This document shows, piece by piece, positions 7,477 through 15,298 of a DNA stretch of 17,427 nt; within the stretch, counting starts at the first letter, position 1, and each line of letters begins with the position of its first letter. The notes under the pieces are model-generated. The model was not told where the DNA came from. It saw only the letters and a program-made list of their open reading frames with translations, and searched no databases. The DNA is from an uncultured Odoribacter sp. (GTDB lineage: Bacteria > Bacteroidota > Bacteroidia > Bacteroidales > Marinifilaceae): contig CAJTPD010000016.1 in the NCBI GenBank assembly GCA_910578105.1, positions 1-17,427 of the forward strand. Reading direction: 5' to 3'. The translations under genes and the position numbers were made by a program.

Positions 7477-7983
7477 ATGGCAAACAGTAATACCAATTCA
7501 ACCAAACAAACACCTGAAAATCATGGATTTATTCCCAAACAACACGTAGGCGTGGGAGGAATAATTTTAAGCAACCAGCAAATCACTTATAACGAAGGCC
7601 GGTACACTGCCACAATAGTGGTACACAATACCGGAGACCGCCCCATACAGGTTGGGTCTCACTTCCATTTTTTTGAAGTAAACCGTTATTTGCAATTCGA
7701 CCGGGCAAAAGCTTATGGTTGCCACCTGAACATCCCGGCTACCACCGCCATTCGTTTTGAACCGGGTGATGAAAAAGAAGTGGAAGTCGTAGCTTATTCC
7801 GGTAAACAATATGTAATGGGCTTTAACGGGCTGGTACAAGGTTTTACCGGTGACGAAGATGCTCCTACTTTCTTTCCGCAAAGAATACTGGCCCTTGAAA
7901 GAGCGAAAAACCTCGGATTTAAAATGATTGACGAAGCCAGTGCGGAAGCTACTTTGCAGAAAAAGAACCAAAAACGAAAATAA
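7477..7983 (+). CDS. ureB: Urease beta subunit with N- and C-terminal extensions
   Basis: The 168-residue product contains the whole urease beta fold: GFIPKQHVGVGGIILSNQ near 17-34, VHNTGDRPIQVGSHFHFFEV near 48-68, a GCHLNIPATTAIRFEPGDEK stretch near 80-99 and VQGFTGD near 121. Classical separate beta subunits have about 100-110 residues. This one has a polar N-terminal tail of some 20 residues rich in Asn and Thr, and a Lys-rich C-terminal tail of about 25-30 residues ending in QKKNQKRK. The tails carry no recognised domain and may affect assembly of the trimeric complex. It lies 8 bases after ureA and 2 bases before ureC, so the three structural genes are translationally close. Confidence 0.97.
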   Translation: MANSNTNSTKQTPENHGFIPKQHVGVGGIILSNQQITYNEGRYTATIVVHNTGDRPIQVGSHFHFFEVNRYLQFDRAKAYGCHLNIPATTAIRFEPGDEKEVEVVAYSGKQYVMGFNGLVQGFTGDEDAPTFFPQRILALERAKNLGFKMIDEASAEATLQKKNQKRK

Positions 7984-7985
7984 TT

Positions 7986-9704
7986 ATGGCAACTATTTCA
8001 AGACAACAATACAATGACCTGTACGGCCCTACTGTAGGAGATAAAATCCGTTTGGGAGATACAGAACTTTATGCAGAGATTACAGAAGACCTTTGTGTAT
8101 ACGGAGATGAAGTTGTATATGGCGGGGGAAAAACTTTGCGCGACGGTATGGGACTCGCCAATACAACAACAGCAGAAGGAGGCACACTCGACCTGGTAAT
8201 CACCAATGTAACCATTATAGACCCGAAACTAGGTGTCATCAAAGCCGATGTAGGCATAAAAGATGGAAAAATTGCCGGTGTCGGTAAATCAGGTAACCCT
8301 AACATCATGCGGGGTGTGAGCAAGGACCTGGTTACCGGTGCTGCAACTGATGCTATTTCCGGCGAACATCTGATTCTGACCCCGGCAGCAATCGACGGAC
8401 ATGTCCATATGATTGCTCCGCAACAAGCCTATCATTGCCTGAGCAACGGAGTTACTACCCTGGTTGGCGGAGGAATCGGACCAACTGACGGCAGTAACGG
8501 TACAACCATCACTTCAGGCACCTGGAACATGAAACGTATGTTGCAAGCAATTGAAGAACTACCCGTAAATTACGGACTTCTGGGTAAAGGAAACTGTTCT
8601 GTCCCCAAGCCTTTGTATGAACAAGTGATGGCAGGAGCCTGTGGTTTTAAAATCCACGAAGACTGGGGAAGTACTCCGGCAGCAATCCGCGCAACCATGG
8701 CTATTGCTGATGAATATGATGTACAGGTAGCCATCCATACCGATACCTTGAACGAAGGCGGATATGTAGAAGATACCATCGCAGCCATTGACGGACGTAC
8801 CATCCACACTTATCACACGGAAGGTGCCGGCGGCGGACATGCACCTGACTTACTGAAAGTGGCTTCATTGGCCAACGTTCTACCATCTTCAACGAATCCA
8901 ACCCTGCCTTTCGGTATTAATTCACAGGCAGAATTGTTCGATATGATTATGGTATGTCACAACCTGAACCCGAAAATTCCGTCCGATGTTTCTTTTGCAG
9001 AAAGCCGTGTACGTCCGGAAACTCAAGCCGCCGAAAATATCCTGCATGACTTGGGGGTAATTTCAATGATATCATCTGATTCACAAGCAATGGGGCGTGT
9101 TGGAGAGAATTTTATGCGTGCTTTCCAGATGGCCGATTATATGAAACAAGTAAGAGGAAAATTAGCTGAAGATTCAGATAGTAATGACAACTTTCGGATC
9201 CTGCGCTATCTGGCAAAATTAACCATCAATCCGGCAATCACGTATGGATTCTCTGACATGCTGGGTTCTATTGAAAAAGGTAAAATGGCTGACCTCGTTT
9301 TATGGGAACCTGCTTTCTTTGGTACCAAACCGAAATTAGTAATCAAAGGGGGTATGATTAACTGGTCTGTCATGGGTGACCCGAATGCCTCCCTGCCTAC
9401 TCCCCAACCGGTATACTACCGCCCCATGTACGGAAGTTTCGGCGGAGCTCAACCAAAGAGTTGCGTCTCATTTGTTTCACGTGCAGCATATGATGCTGGT
9501 ATCAAAGAGAAATACGGACTTGAACGGATTGTTTATCCGGTACATGGTTGCCGCCAAATCGGTAAACCTCATATGGTACTTAACGGAAATATGCCGAAAA
9601 TCGACATTAACCCTGAAACTTTCGAAGTATTTATCGATGGCAAACAAGCATATGTAAAACCGGCTCAAAAATTCTCTTTGGGGCAACTTTACTGGTTCAG
9701 CTAA
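7986..9704 (+). CDS. ureC: Urease alpha (catalytic) subunit
   Basis: The 572-residue product is the amidohydrolase-fold catalytic subunit holding the di-nickel centre. By alignment to Klebsiella UreC (offset +5) the active site is intact: His139 and His141 (GHVH), Lys222, the residue that is carbamylated, and His224 (FKIHEDWG), His251 and His277 (HTEGAGGGHAPD), Cys324 and His325 on the mobile flap (MVCHNL), Arg341 and Asp365 (SSDSQAMGRVGE). Length equals the usual 565-575. The residue after the flap His is Asn326, where Klebsiella has a second His, so the flap reads CHN rather than CHH; this should not abolish activity. It starts 2 bases after ureB. A hairpin-forming repeat separates it from ureE. 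Identity is certain. Confidence 0.99.
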   Translation: MATISRQQYNDLYGPTVGDKIRLGDTELYAEITEDLCVYGDEVVYGGGKTLRDGMGLANTTTAEGGTLDLVITNVTIIDPKLGVIKADVGIKDGKIAGVGKSGNPNIMRGVSKDLVTGAATDAISGEHLILTPAAIDGHVHMIAPQQAYHCLSNGVTTLVGGGIGPTDGSNGTTITSGTWNMKRMLQAIEELPVNYGLLGKGNCSVPKPLYEQVMAGACGFKIHEDWGSTPAAIRATMAIADEYDVQVAIHTDTLNEGGYVEDTIAAIDGRTIHTYHTEGAGGGHAPDLLKVASLANVLPSSTNPTLPFGINSQAELFDMIMVCHNLNPKIPSDVSFAESRVRPETQAAENILHDLGVISMISSDSQAMGRVGENFMRAFQMADYMKQVRGKLAEDSDSNDNFRILRYLAKLTINPAITYGFSDMLGSIEKGKMADLVLWEPAFFGTKPKLVIKGGMINWSVMGDPNASLPTPQPVYYRPMYGSFGGAQPKSCVSFVSRAAYDAGIKEKYGLERIVYPVHGCRQIGKPHMVLNGNMPKIDINPETFEVFIDGKQAYVKPAQKFSLGQLYWFS

Positions 9705-9708
9705 TTTC

Positions 9709-9801
9709 AGATTTATGATTTACGGTTTACGATTAGTCCTTTTCTGCCACCACAACAAGTTGCGGCTTTATCGTAAATTGTAAATCATAAATTGTAAATC
9801 T
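9709..9801 (+). repeat. Inverted array of 7-bp repeats forming a long intra-operon hairpin
   Basis: The gap between ureC and ureE is largely one hairpin. Left-arm bases 9713-9732 pair with 9771-9790 over 20 positions; the only two DNA mismatches (GG at 9724-9725 opposite TT) become G-U pairs in the plus-strand RNA. The right arm is made of four heptads of the form RTAAATY (9773-9800) and the left arm of their complements. A shifted pairing of 9709-9715 with 9795-9801 extends the stem by one heptad. The 38-base loop has its own smaller stem (CCACAAC with GTTGCGG, one mismatch). There is no T-run, so it is not a classical terminator; it may tune mRNA stability or be a dispersed intergenic repeat. 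Confidence 0.7.
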
Positions 9802-9816
9802 AAAATAATTCTATCT

Positions 9817-10446
9817 ATGAAAATGTATACCGAAGTACTCGGAAATATGCTCACCAACCCGATTTGGAGCGGAAAACTAAAAGATGCAACCATTGAATAT
9901 CTGGAACTGGACCAATGGACTGCACAAAAAAGCCGTTTTATAGTCAAAAGCAATAAAGGCACAGAATATGGTGTGGCACTCAAACGCCACAGTCAGGTTG
10001 AAAACGGCGACATTCTGGAATATGACATCACGAAAAATAAAGCAGTTGTTATCCGCATCGAATTAAAACCGGTATTAATCATAAACCTGGAAAAAATTGC
10101 CGGCCAAAAACCCGAAGAAATCATCCGGCGAAGCATCGAACTAGGCCATGCCATTGGCAATCAACACTGGCCGGCCATTGTCAAAGGCACCAAAGTATAC
10201 GTACCGCTGACTGTGGATAAAAAAGTAATGCTAAGCGTTATGGATACCCACCATTTTGAAGATATTACCTACGAATTCCAGCCAGGACAAGAAATCATTC
10301 CTTTTTTAGCCCCCCACGAAATACGCAAACTTTTCGGCGGAGCCTCACAAGATATACCACATGTACATGAAACCGGCCACTCCGGAGAAATACACCATCA
10401 TGAATATAATCCTGTAAACGGGACCATACATCATCATTACAATTAA
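9817..10446 (+). CDS. ureE: Urease accessory protein UreE, nickel metallochaperone with His-rich tail
   Basis: The 209-residue cytoplasmic protein delivers nickel to the apourease-UreDFG complex. The N-terminal peptide-binding half covers about residues 1-85. The metal-binding half follows, with ELGHAIGNQHWPA (108-120), whose His117 matches the dimer-interface metal ligand (His96 in Klebsiella). It is longer than the usual 150-160 residues, partly because of a tail with nine histidines in the last 28 residues (His182, 184, 188, 193-195, 205-207), a nickel-storage feature also found in Klebsiella UreE. The ATG at 9817 was chosen because the family N terminus begins there; a second Met follows at codon 3. 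It starts 112 bases after ureC, the widest gap among the seven urease genes. Confidence 0.93.
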   Translation: MKMYTEVLGNMLTNPIWSGKLKDATIEYLELDQWTAQKSRFIVKSNKGTEYGVALKRHSQVENGDILEYDITKNKAVVIRIELKPVLIINLEKIAGQKPEEIIRRSIELGHAIGNQHWPAIVKGTKVYVPLTVDKKVMLSVMDTHHFEDITYEFQPGQEIIPFLAPHEIRKLFGGASQDIPHVHETGHSGEIHHHEYNPVNGTIHHHYN

Positions 10447-10462
10447 TCGGCCATTATATTCA

Positions 10463-10479
10463 GTGAATACAACATTCAC
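10463..10479 (+). other. Short perfect hairpin between ureE and ureF
   Basis: GTGAAT and ATTCAC form a 6-bp stem with a 5-base loop, ending 29 bases before the chosen ureF ATG and 3 bases before the alternative GTG at 10482. It could influence translation of ureF, but a stem this short can arise by chance. Confidence 0.25.
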
Positions 10480-10508
10480 AGGTGCCAAAACATTATAAAT
10501 CCCATAGT

Positions 10509-11201
10509 ATGACTGACGAAATTACCCGTTTAATGCATTTACTTGAATTTTCGGATTCCGCTTTTCCGATAGGAACTTTTTCTTTTTCCAACGGATTAGA
10601 ATCGGCTGCATTCGAAGGCATAGTATACGATGCTGATACGTTGGAACAATACACGCGTACCGTTCTCCAACAAACCATTTATTGTGACGGTATTGCAGCC
10701 TTACAAGCGTTCCGTGCAGCAGAACACGATGATTATGAACGTATTCAAAACGCCGATCATCAGGTAATTTTATGTAAAATGAATGCTGAAGCACGCCTGA
10801 TGCTTACCCGCATGGGCAAAAAAATGGCAGAAATTTGCATGCAAATAAGTGATAGTCCTTTAATAAACCGATGGCTTCAGGATATCCGTCAGGAAAAAGT
10901 GCCGGGCACCTATCCCATTGCCCAAGCTATCTGGTTCCAACAAAACGGTTCCACAGAAAAAGAACTATATGCAGCCATTGAATACGGAGCAATTAATATG
11001 TTACTAAATGCAGCACTGCGCTGTGTAAAAGTATCTCACTACGAAACACAGGCTATACTATATCGTCTCTGTTCGGCAACTGCTTCCAACTACGAAATGC
11101 TCCGGGAAATGGGCTTTGATGATATGCAAACTTTTGCCCCGGAAATGGATATCCTTGCCTCTTTGCACGAAAAAGGCAAAATGAGAATGTTTATGAACTA
11201 A
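10509..11201 (+). CDS. ureF: Urease accessory protein UreF
   Basis: The 230-residue product is the GTPase-activating and gating component of the UreD-UreF-UreG complex that loads nickel and CO2 into urease. Family features are FSDSAFPIGTFSFSNGLESA near the start (compare the usual PVGGFSHSQGLE), an all-helical middle, and a C-terminal PEMDILASLHEKGKMRMF, the conserved P-x-x-D-I-A-S-x-x-H-E-x-x-x-x-R-L-F block. The ATG at 10509 is preferred because it gives MTDEITRLMHLLEF, a typical UreF start. The frame also reaches back to a GTG at 10482, which would add nine unusual residues. It lies between ureE (62-base gap) and ureG (25-base gap) on the same strand. Confidence 0.95.
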   Translation: MTDEITRLMHLLEFSDSAFPIGTFSFSNGLESAAFEGIVYDADTLEQYTRTVLQQTIYCDGIAALQAFRAAEHDDYERIQNADHQVILCKMNAEARLMLTRMGKKMAEICMQISDSPLINRWLQDIRQEKVPGTYPIAQAIWFQQNGSTEKELYAAIEYGAINMLLNAALRCVKVSHYETQAILYRLCSATASNYEMLREMGFDDMQTFAPEMDILASLHEKGKMRMFMN

Positions 11202-11226
11202 AATCGTAATACCTAAAATTTAAATT

Positions 11227-11877
11227 ATGAGCAATACCTGCAGAATCGGAGTCGGTGGTCCTGTCGGATCGGGAAAAACCGCATTGATAGAAGCAATTAC
11301 CCCTTATTTTTTAAAATCAGGACTTCAAGTATTGATTATAACCAATGATATTGTTACCACAGAAGACGCCAAACATGTCCGTAAAATGCTGAAAGGTTAT
11401 CTGGCAGAAGAGCGGATTATCGGCGTGGAAACCGGAGCTTGTCCCCATACTGCAGTACGGGAAGATCCTTCTATGAATATTGCAGCTGTTGAAGAAATGG
11501 AAGCTAAATTCCCGGACAGCGACGTAGTATTGATAGAATCGGGAGGCGACAACCTCACACTTACTTTCAGTCCGGCACTAGTGGATTTCTTTATTTACGT
11601 CATTGATGTTGCTGCAGGAGATAAAATCCCCCGTAAAGATGGTCCGGGTATTTCATATTCAGACATTCTGGTCATTAATAAAACCGACCTGGCTCCTTAT
11701 GTACATGCCTCTCTTGAAGTCATGCGTCGCGACTCAGAACTCATGCGCCCCGGTAAACCTTTTGTGTTCACTAATTGTATGACAGGCGAAGGAATTCAAG
11801 AACTGGTCGATTTAATTAGGGATATGGCCCTTTTTGACCGGGTAGTCTCTAAAGAAGCGGAGGAAATAAAATTATGA
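11227..11877 (+). CDS. ureG: Urease accessory GTPase UreG
   Basis: The 216-residue product is the SIMIBI-class GTPase that carries nickel and drives urease maturation by GTP hydrolysis. Visible motifs are the P-loop GGPVGSGKT (10-18), NDIVTTEDAK (40-49) in place of the more common NDIYTKEDA, the nickel-binding Cys-Pro-His at 72-74 in GACPHTAVRED, ESGGDNLTLTFSP (104-116) and the guanine-specificity motif NKTD (151-154). All catalytic elements are present, so it should be active. Length is normal (about 200-215). Its stop overlaps the ureD start in an ATGA tetranucleotide, implying coupled translation. Confidence 0.98.
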   Translation: MSNTCRIGVGGPVGSGKTALIEAITPYFLKSGLQVLIITNDIVTTEDAKHVRKMLKGYLAEERIIGVETGACPHTAVREDPSMNIAAVEEMEAKFPDSDVVLIESGGDNLTLTFSPALVDFFIYVIDVAAGDKIPRKDGPGISYSDILVINKTDLAPYVHASLEVMRRDSELMRPGKPFVFTNCMTGEGIQELVDLIRDMALFDRVVSKEAEEIKL

Positions 11878-12791
11878 ATGATTTTACAAATTGCAGGGAA
11901 CTAAAACCTTATCAGGTACCCACAAAAGCCATGCGCCTGGGTGCACCCGGAAAATATGGCATGTTGGATTTGGTGTTCGAACTCGACAGTAATCACAAAT
12001 CCATTATGCGGCATTGGGAAAGACGTGCCCCCCTGATTGTACAACAAGAATTGTACTTTGACGAAGGCATGCCTGAAATGCCCTGTGTATATATCCTTTC
12101 GGCAGGCGGTCCCAACGTTGACGGGGACCGCTATCAAAATCGATTCACTGTAAAAAAAGATGCATATGCCTTTATTTCTACAGGAGCAGCAACTAAAATT
12201 GCCGAAATGGTTTACAATTTCTCCGGACTAAAGCAAACTTTTATATTGGAAGAAAACGCTTATCTGGAATACATTCCCGAAGCCACAATTCCCTGCCGCA
12301 ACAGTCGTTACATCACTGACACAGACATTACAATCCATCCGGCAGCTACACTGTTCTATTCGGAAATCTATACCGGAGGAAGAAAATACTATAACGATGG
12401 AGAACTTTTTGTTTATGACCTGTTGTCTGTCTGCACACAAGCTCACCGTCCGGACGGCAAACCGCTTTTCCGGGAAAAAATGGTGGCCTCGCCAAAACAA
12501 AAAACAGTCCGGGCAACGGGTATTATGCATCACTACGACGTATTTGCCAATGTTATCGTATTAACTCCGCCAGATGATGCTGTCCGGATATATGCCCTCA
12601 CTCAAGCATTTATCAACCGCGACTGCGATCTGGCTGCAGGAATCAGCTACCTGCCCAACGAAAGCGGATTAATATTTAAAGTATTGGGTATGGAAACACA
12701 ACCGGTAAAAAAAATTATCCGCCAATTCGGCTCCATTGTCCGCATGCAAATCAAAGGCAAACCGCTACCAGAAGAATTTATCTGGAAATAA
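11874..12791 (+). CDS. ureD: Urease accessory protein UreD (UreH)
   Basis: The 305-residue product is the scaffold that binds apourease directly and channels nickel from UreG through UreF to the active site. Recognisable blocks are PLIVQQELYFDEGMPEMPCVYILSAGG-like text near 53-80 (the conserved PL.VQ and SxGGxxxGD elements, ending GGPNVDGDRY), ISTGAATKIAEM near 102-113 (usual TQAATKIY), the EYIPEATIPCRNSRY segment near 138-152 and a long GELFVYDLLS stretch near 180. Length is slightly above the common 260-280. It starts inside the ureG stop codon region and precedes the urea transporter gene by 40 bases. It completes the EFGD maturation set. Confidence 0.93.
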   Translation: MNDFTNCRELKPYQVPTKAMRLGAPGKYGMLDLVFELDSNHKSIMRHWERRAPLIVQQELYFDEGMPEMPCVYILSAGGPNVDGDRYQNRFTVKKDAYAFISTGAATKIAEMVYNFSGLKQTFILEENAYLEYIPEATIPCRNSRYITDTDITIHPAATLFYSEIYTGGRKYYNDGELFVYDLLSVCTQAHRPDGKPLFREKMVASPKQKTVRATGIMHHYDVFANVIVLTPPDDAVRIYALTQAFINRDCDLAAGISYLPNESGLIFKVLGMETQPVKKIIRQFGSIVRMQIKGKPLPEEFIWK

Positions 12792-12831
12792 CCGGGAGAG
12801 TAAAATTCAGTAAGTTTATAAACAAATAATC

Positions 12832-13812
12832 ATGGAAACAACAACTACAACACCGAAACTACCGGCAATTTTTACTCCCGGTTTTTTCAAGCTGTATCTC
12901 AAAGGAGCAGGCCAGGTCATGTTTCAGGGAAATGCATGGACCGGTATTTTCTTTTTAGCCGGTATTTTCTACGGAGCTTATACCGCTCATATGCCAGCAG
13001 TAGCCTGGGGTGCCGTTGTCGGTACATTTATGGCAACGATTACAGGTTATTTATTAAAATATCCGGCAGAGAAAGGACTGGATGGCCTCTGGGGGTTCAA
13101 TGGGATTCTGGTTGGCTGTGCTCTCCCTACTTTTTTGGGAAATGTCCCCCTTATGTGGTTAGCTATCGTTATCTTTTCATCCATGACGACGTGGGTTATG
13201 GTAGGACTGAATCAATTATTTGCCCCTTACAAAGTTAGTTCTTTCACTTTCCCATTTGTCCTGATTACCTGGTTTGTATTGATGGCAGCCCGGATTATGC
13301 ACGGACTTCCGGATGCCGGCATGGGAACACCCGAATTGCCGGGAAATTTTCCTACTGCTTTCGACACTAGTTTTAAAAGTCTTGTAATTTATTGGTTATC
13401 TGGCATTTCCCAAGTCTTTTTGCTCAATTCCTGGGTTACAGGTATATTTTTTCTAATCGGTTTATTCATCAGCAACCGCTGGGCAGCTATTTGGGCTGCA
13501 ATCGGCTCAGCATTAGCCTTAGGTATAGCCATCCTTTACCAATGCGACGGAAACGACATCGCTAACGGTCTTTTCGGATTTAGTCCGGTATTAACAGCCA
13601 TTGCTTTGGGAACCACTTTTTATCAGGTAAATTGGCGTACTGCAATCTGGACACTATTAGGCATTTTCGCCACGGTTTTCATTCAGGCAGGAATGGATAC
13701 CTTCCTCGCTCCTATAGGCATACCAACTTTAACAGGTCCGTTTTGTGTCGCCACCTGGCTATTCCTCTGGCCACATCTAAAATTGGATAAAAAGATTTTA
13801 CAACAAGGGTAA
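12832..13812 (+). CDS. Urea transporter of the UT (SLC14-like) family
   Basis: The 326-residue inner-membrane protein has about ten hydrophobic segments and the internal duplication of UT channels. Repeat 1 carries GLWGFNGILVGCALPTFLG (about 84-102) and SFTFPFVLITW (about 137-147). Repeat 2 carries ANGLFGFSPVLTAIALG (about 243-259) and LTGPFCVATW (about 300-309). These paired Phe-Pro-Phe-type loops line the urea-selective pore in known structures. Bacterial UTs form trimers that pass urea down its gradient. The position 40 bases after ureD fits feeding urea to urease. It is not the acid-gated UreI channel of Helicobacter, which is smaller and unrelated. Confidence 0.93.
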   Translation: METTTTTPKLPAIFTPGFFKLYLKGAGQVMFQGNAWTGIFFLAGIFYGAYTAHMPAVAWGAVVGTFMATITGYLLKYPAEKGLDGLWGFNGILVGCALPTFLGNVPLMWLAIVIFSSMTTWVMVGLNQLFAPYKVSSFTFPFVLITWFVLMAARIMHGLPDAGMGTPELPGNFPTAFDTSFKSLVIYWLSGISQVFLLNSWVTGIFFLIGLFISNRWAAIWAAIGSALALGIAILYQCDGNDIANGLFGFSPVLTAIALGTTFYQVNWRTAIWTLLGIFATVFIQAGMDTFLAPIGIPTLTGPFCVATWLFLWPHLKLDKKILQQG

Positions 13813-13880
13813 AAGATTGACAAACCACCATCCAAACTGGCTTGTCATCCGTAAACCCTTGGATATTAACAAAAAATATT

Positions 13881-15254
13881 ATGACTGAAAATCAAGGCCC
13901 TAAATATAATATGGACACAATGCCTATCCGTTGGAGGCACATCCGTATATTAATCATTGCCTCTGCCGGACAATTCTTCGGAGGAGCACTAGCCATCCTG
14001 ATAGGTGTAATCGCTCCACTGATTGCTATCACCCACCATCCGGAACTTTCTTCCTGGCTACAAGGCTTCATTTTTTCTGCCGGGCTAATCGGTATTATGG
14101 CAGGTTCCTTATTTTTCGGACATTTCAGTGACAAATACGGATATTTATTTTTCTTCCGGCTTTGCCCGATGCTAATTGCAGGAGCATCCCTCTGGATTTT
14201 TTTCAGTCACTCTATAATTATCCTCACCATCTGTTTACTGGTCATCGGATTTGCTATCGGAGGTGCCTATGCCCTCGACCCGTCTTACGTTTCGGAAATC
14301 ATGCCTGAAAAATGGCGGCGCACCATGTTAGGCATCTCAAAAGCAAGCTCGGGTCTGGGGAATATCCTGATGATACTAATAGCTTGGTCTGTGTTAAAAA
14401 CCTCTTCAAATCCAGAACTTTGGAACCGGCTTTTCCTTTTTCTTACAATTTTCGCAACTGCTACCTTTCTGGCCAGACTATGGTTTGTCGAAAGCCCGGA
14501 ATGGCTGGCCCTACATGGCAAAGTACAGGAAGCCGAAAAAAATATCCGGCATTTCCTGGGAGAAGATGTGTATATCGGTAAATTAGCTTATAAAAAAGCT
14601 CAAATCCCACTTATTCAAAGTTCTAAAAAAGATATTTTTACCCCAGGTAATATCAAACGGGTAATACTCAGCGGTATCCCCTGGGGTTGTGAAGGCATGG
14701 GAGTATACGGAATCGGTATATTCACCCCTATACTACTGATGACTCTGGGCCTAATTCCAAACGGAACAAATCTTTTTGAGAAAACAGTAGAATCTTTCCG
14801 GTTCACTTTTTATATCAATTTGTTTGTCATGCTAGGATTTGTTTTGGGGTTAACAGTTGTCCGGAAATTCAACATCATCCGCACCCAGACAACCGGCTTT
14901 TTTATCTGTAGTGCCGGACTTATTGCCACACTTTTAGGCTATCTTTACAACGGTTCTTTATGGCTTACGTTGGGAGGCTTTTTGTTATTTGAACTGGCAC
15001 TCAATGCCGGTCCTCATCTGACAACTTTCGAACTTCCAAGCCGGATTTACAGTATTCAGGAAAGAGCCGGCGGAGAGGGAATTGCTTCAGCATTGGGAAA
15101 ACTAGGAGCCATCATCGCAACTTTTATTATCCCTCCTCTGTTAAAAGCCGGAGGTGGTAAATTAGTGCTAACCGTAGCTATAGTCATATTGTTATCAGGA
15201 GGGGTACTGACTATGCTTGTGGGACCTAAAGTAATGAAAGAAAAACGTGAATAA
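13881..15254 (+). CDS. Major facilitator superfamily transporter of unknown substrate
   Basis: The 457-residue product has about twelve membrane spans. MFS signatures are GHFSDKYG (the motif A loop between TM2 and TM3), EIMPEKWRRTMLGISKASSG (a PE-x-x-R type segment near TM4-5) and a central PEWLALHGKVQEAEK loop that resembles the sugar-porter/aromatic-acid:H+ symporter branch. The ATG at 13881 (MTENQGPKY) was chosen; the frame could extend to a TTG at 13842, which is less likely. It lies 68 bases after the urea transporter, in the same direction, so co-transcription is likely. The substrate cannot be told. Candidates are a metal chelator or organic acid, a nitrogen compound, or something unrelated to urease. 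Confidence 0.85.
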   Translation: MTENQGPKYNMDTMPIRWRHIRILIIASAGQFFGGALAILIGVIAPLIAITHHPELSSWLQGFIFSAGLIGIMAGSLFFGHFSDKYGYLFFFRLCPMLIAGASLWIFFSHSIIILTICLLVIGFAIGGAYALDPSYVSEIMPEKWRRTMLGISKASSGLGNILMILIAWSVLKTSSNPELWNRLFLFLTIFATATFLARLWFVESPEWLALHGKVQEAEKNIRHFLGEDVYIGKLAYKKAQIPLIQSSKKDIFTPGNIKRVILSGIPWGCEGMGVYGIGIFTPILLMTLGLIPNGTNLFEKTVESFRFTFYINLFVMLGFVLGLTVVRKFNIIRTQTTGFFICSAGLIATLLGYLYNGSLWLTLGGFLLFELALNAGPHLTTFELPSRIYSIQERAGGEGIASALGKLGAIIATFIIPPLLKAGGGKLVLTVAIVILLSGGVLTMLVGPKVMKEKRE

Positions 15255-15298
15255 ATTTTATACACACCGTTCAAATTTGTTAAACTTTAAAATAAAAA

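Noticed and set aside
7567..9686. Antisense frames of 60-134 codons opposite ureB and ureC
   Set aside because: They are shadows of highly conserved coding sequence and show no independent family features.
9709..9801. CRISPR-like array from the heptad repeats
   Set aside because: The repeats are 7 bp, contiguous and without spacers, and form an inverted structure; there are no cas genes.
9709..9801. Rho-independent terminator after ureC
   Set aside because: The stem is AT-rich with a 38-base loop and no following T-run, and the accessory genes downstream need transcription.
10482..10508. GTG start for ureF
   Set aside because: It adds nine residues with no counterpart in UreF proteins; the ATG at 10509 gives a typical N terminus.
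13842..13880. TTG start for the MFS transporter
   Set aside because: The ATG at 13881 follows an A-rich context and begins a short polar N terminus before the first membrane span; the TTG extension has no support.
15255..15298. Fluoride riboswitch upstream of crcB
   Set aside because: The gap is only 44 bases, AT-rich, and lacks the conserved GGNGAUGG-type core.
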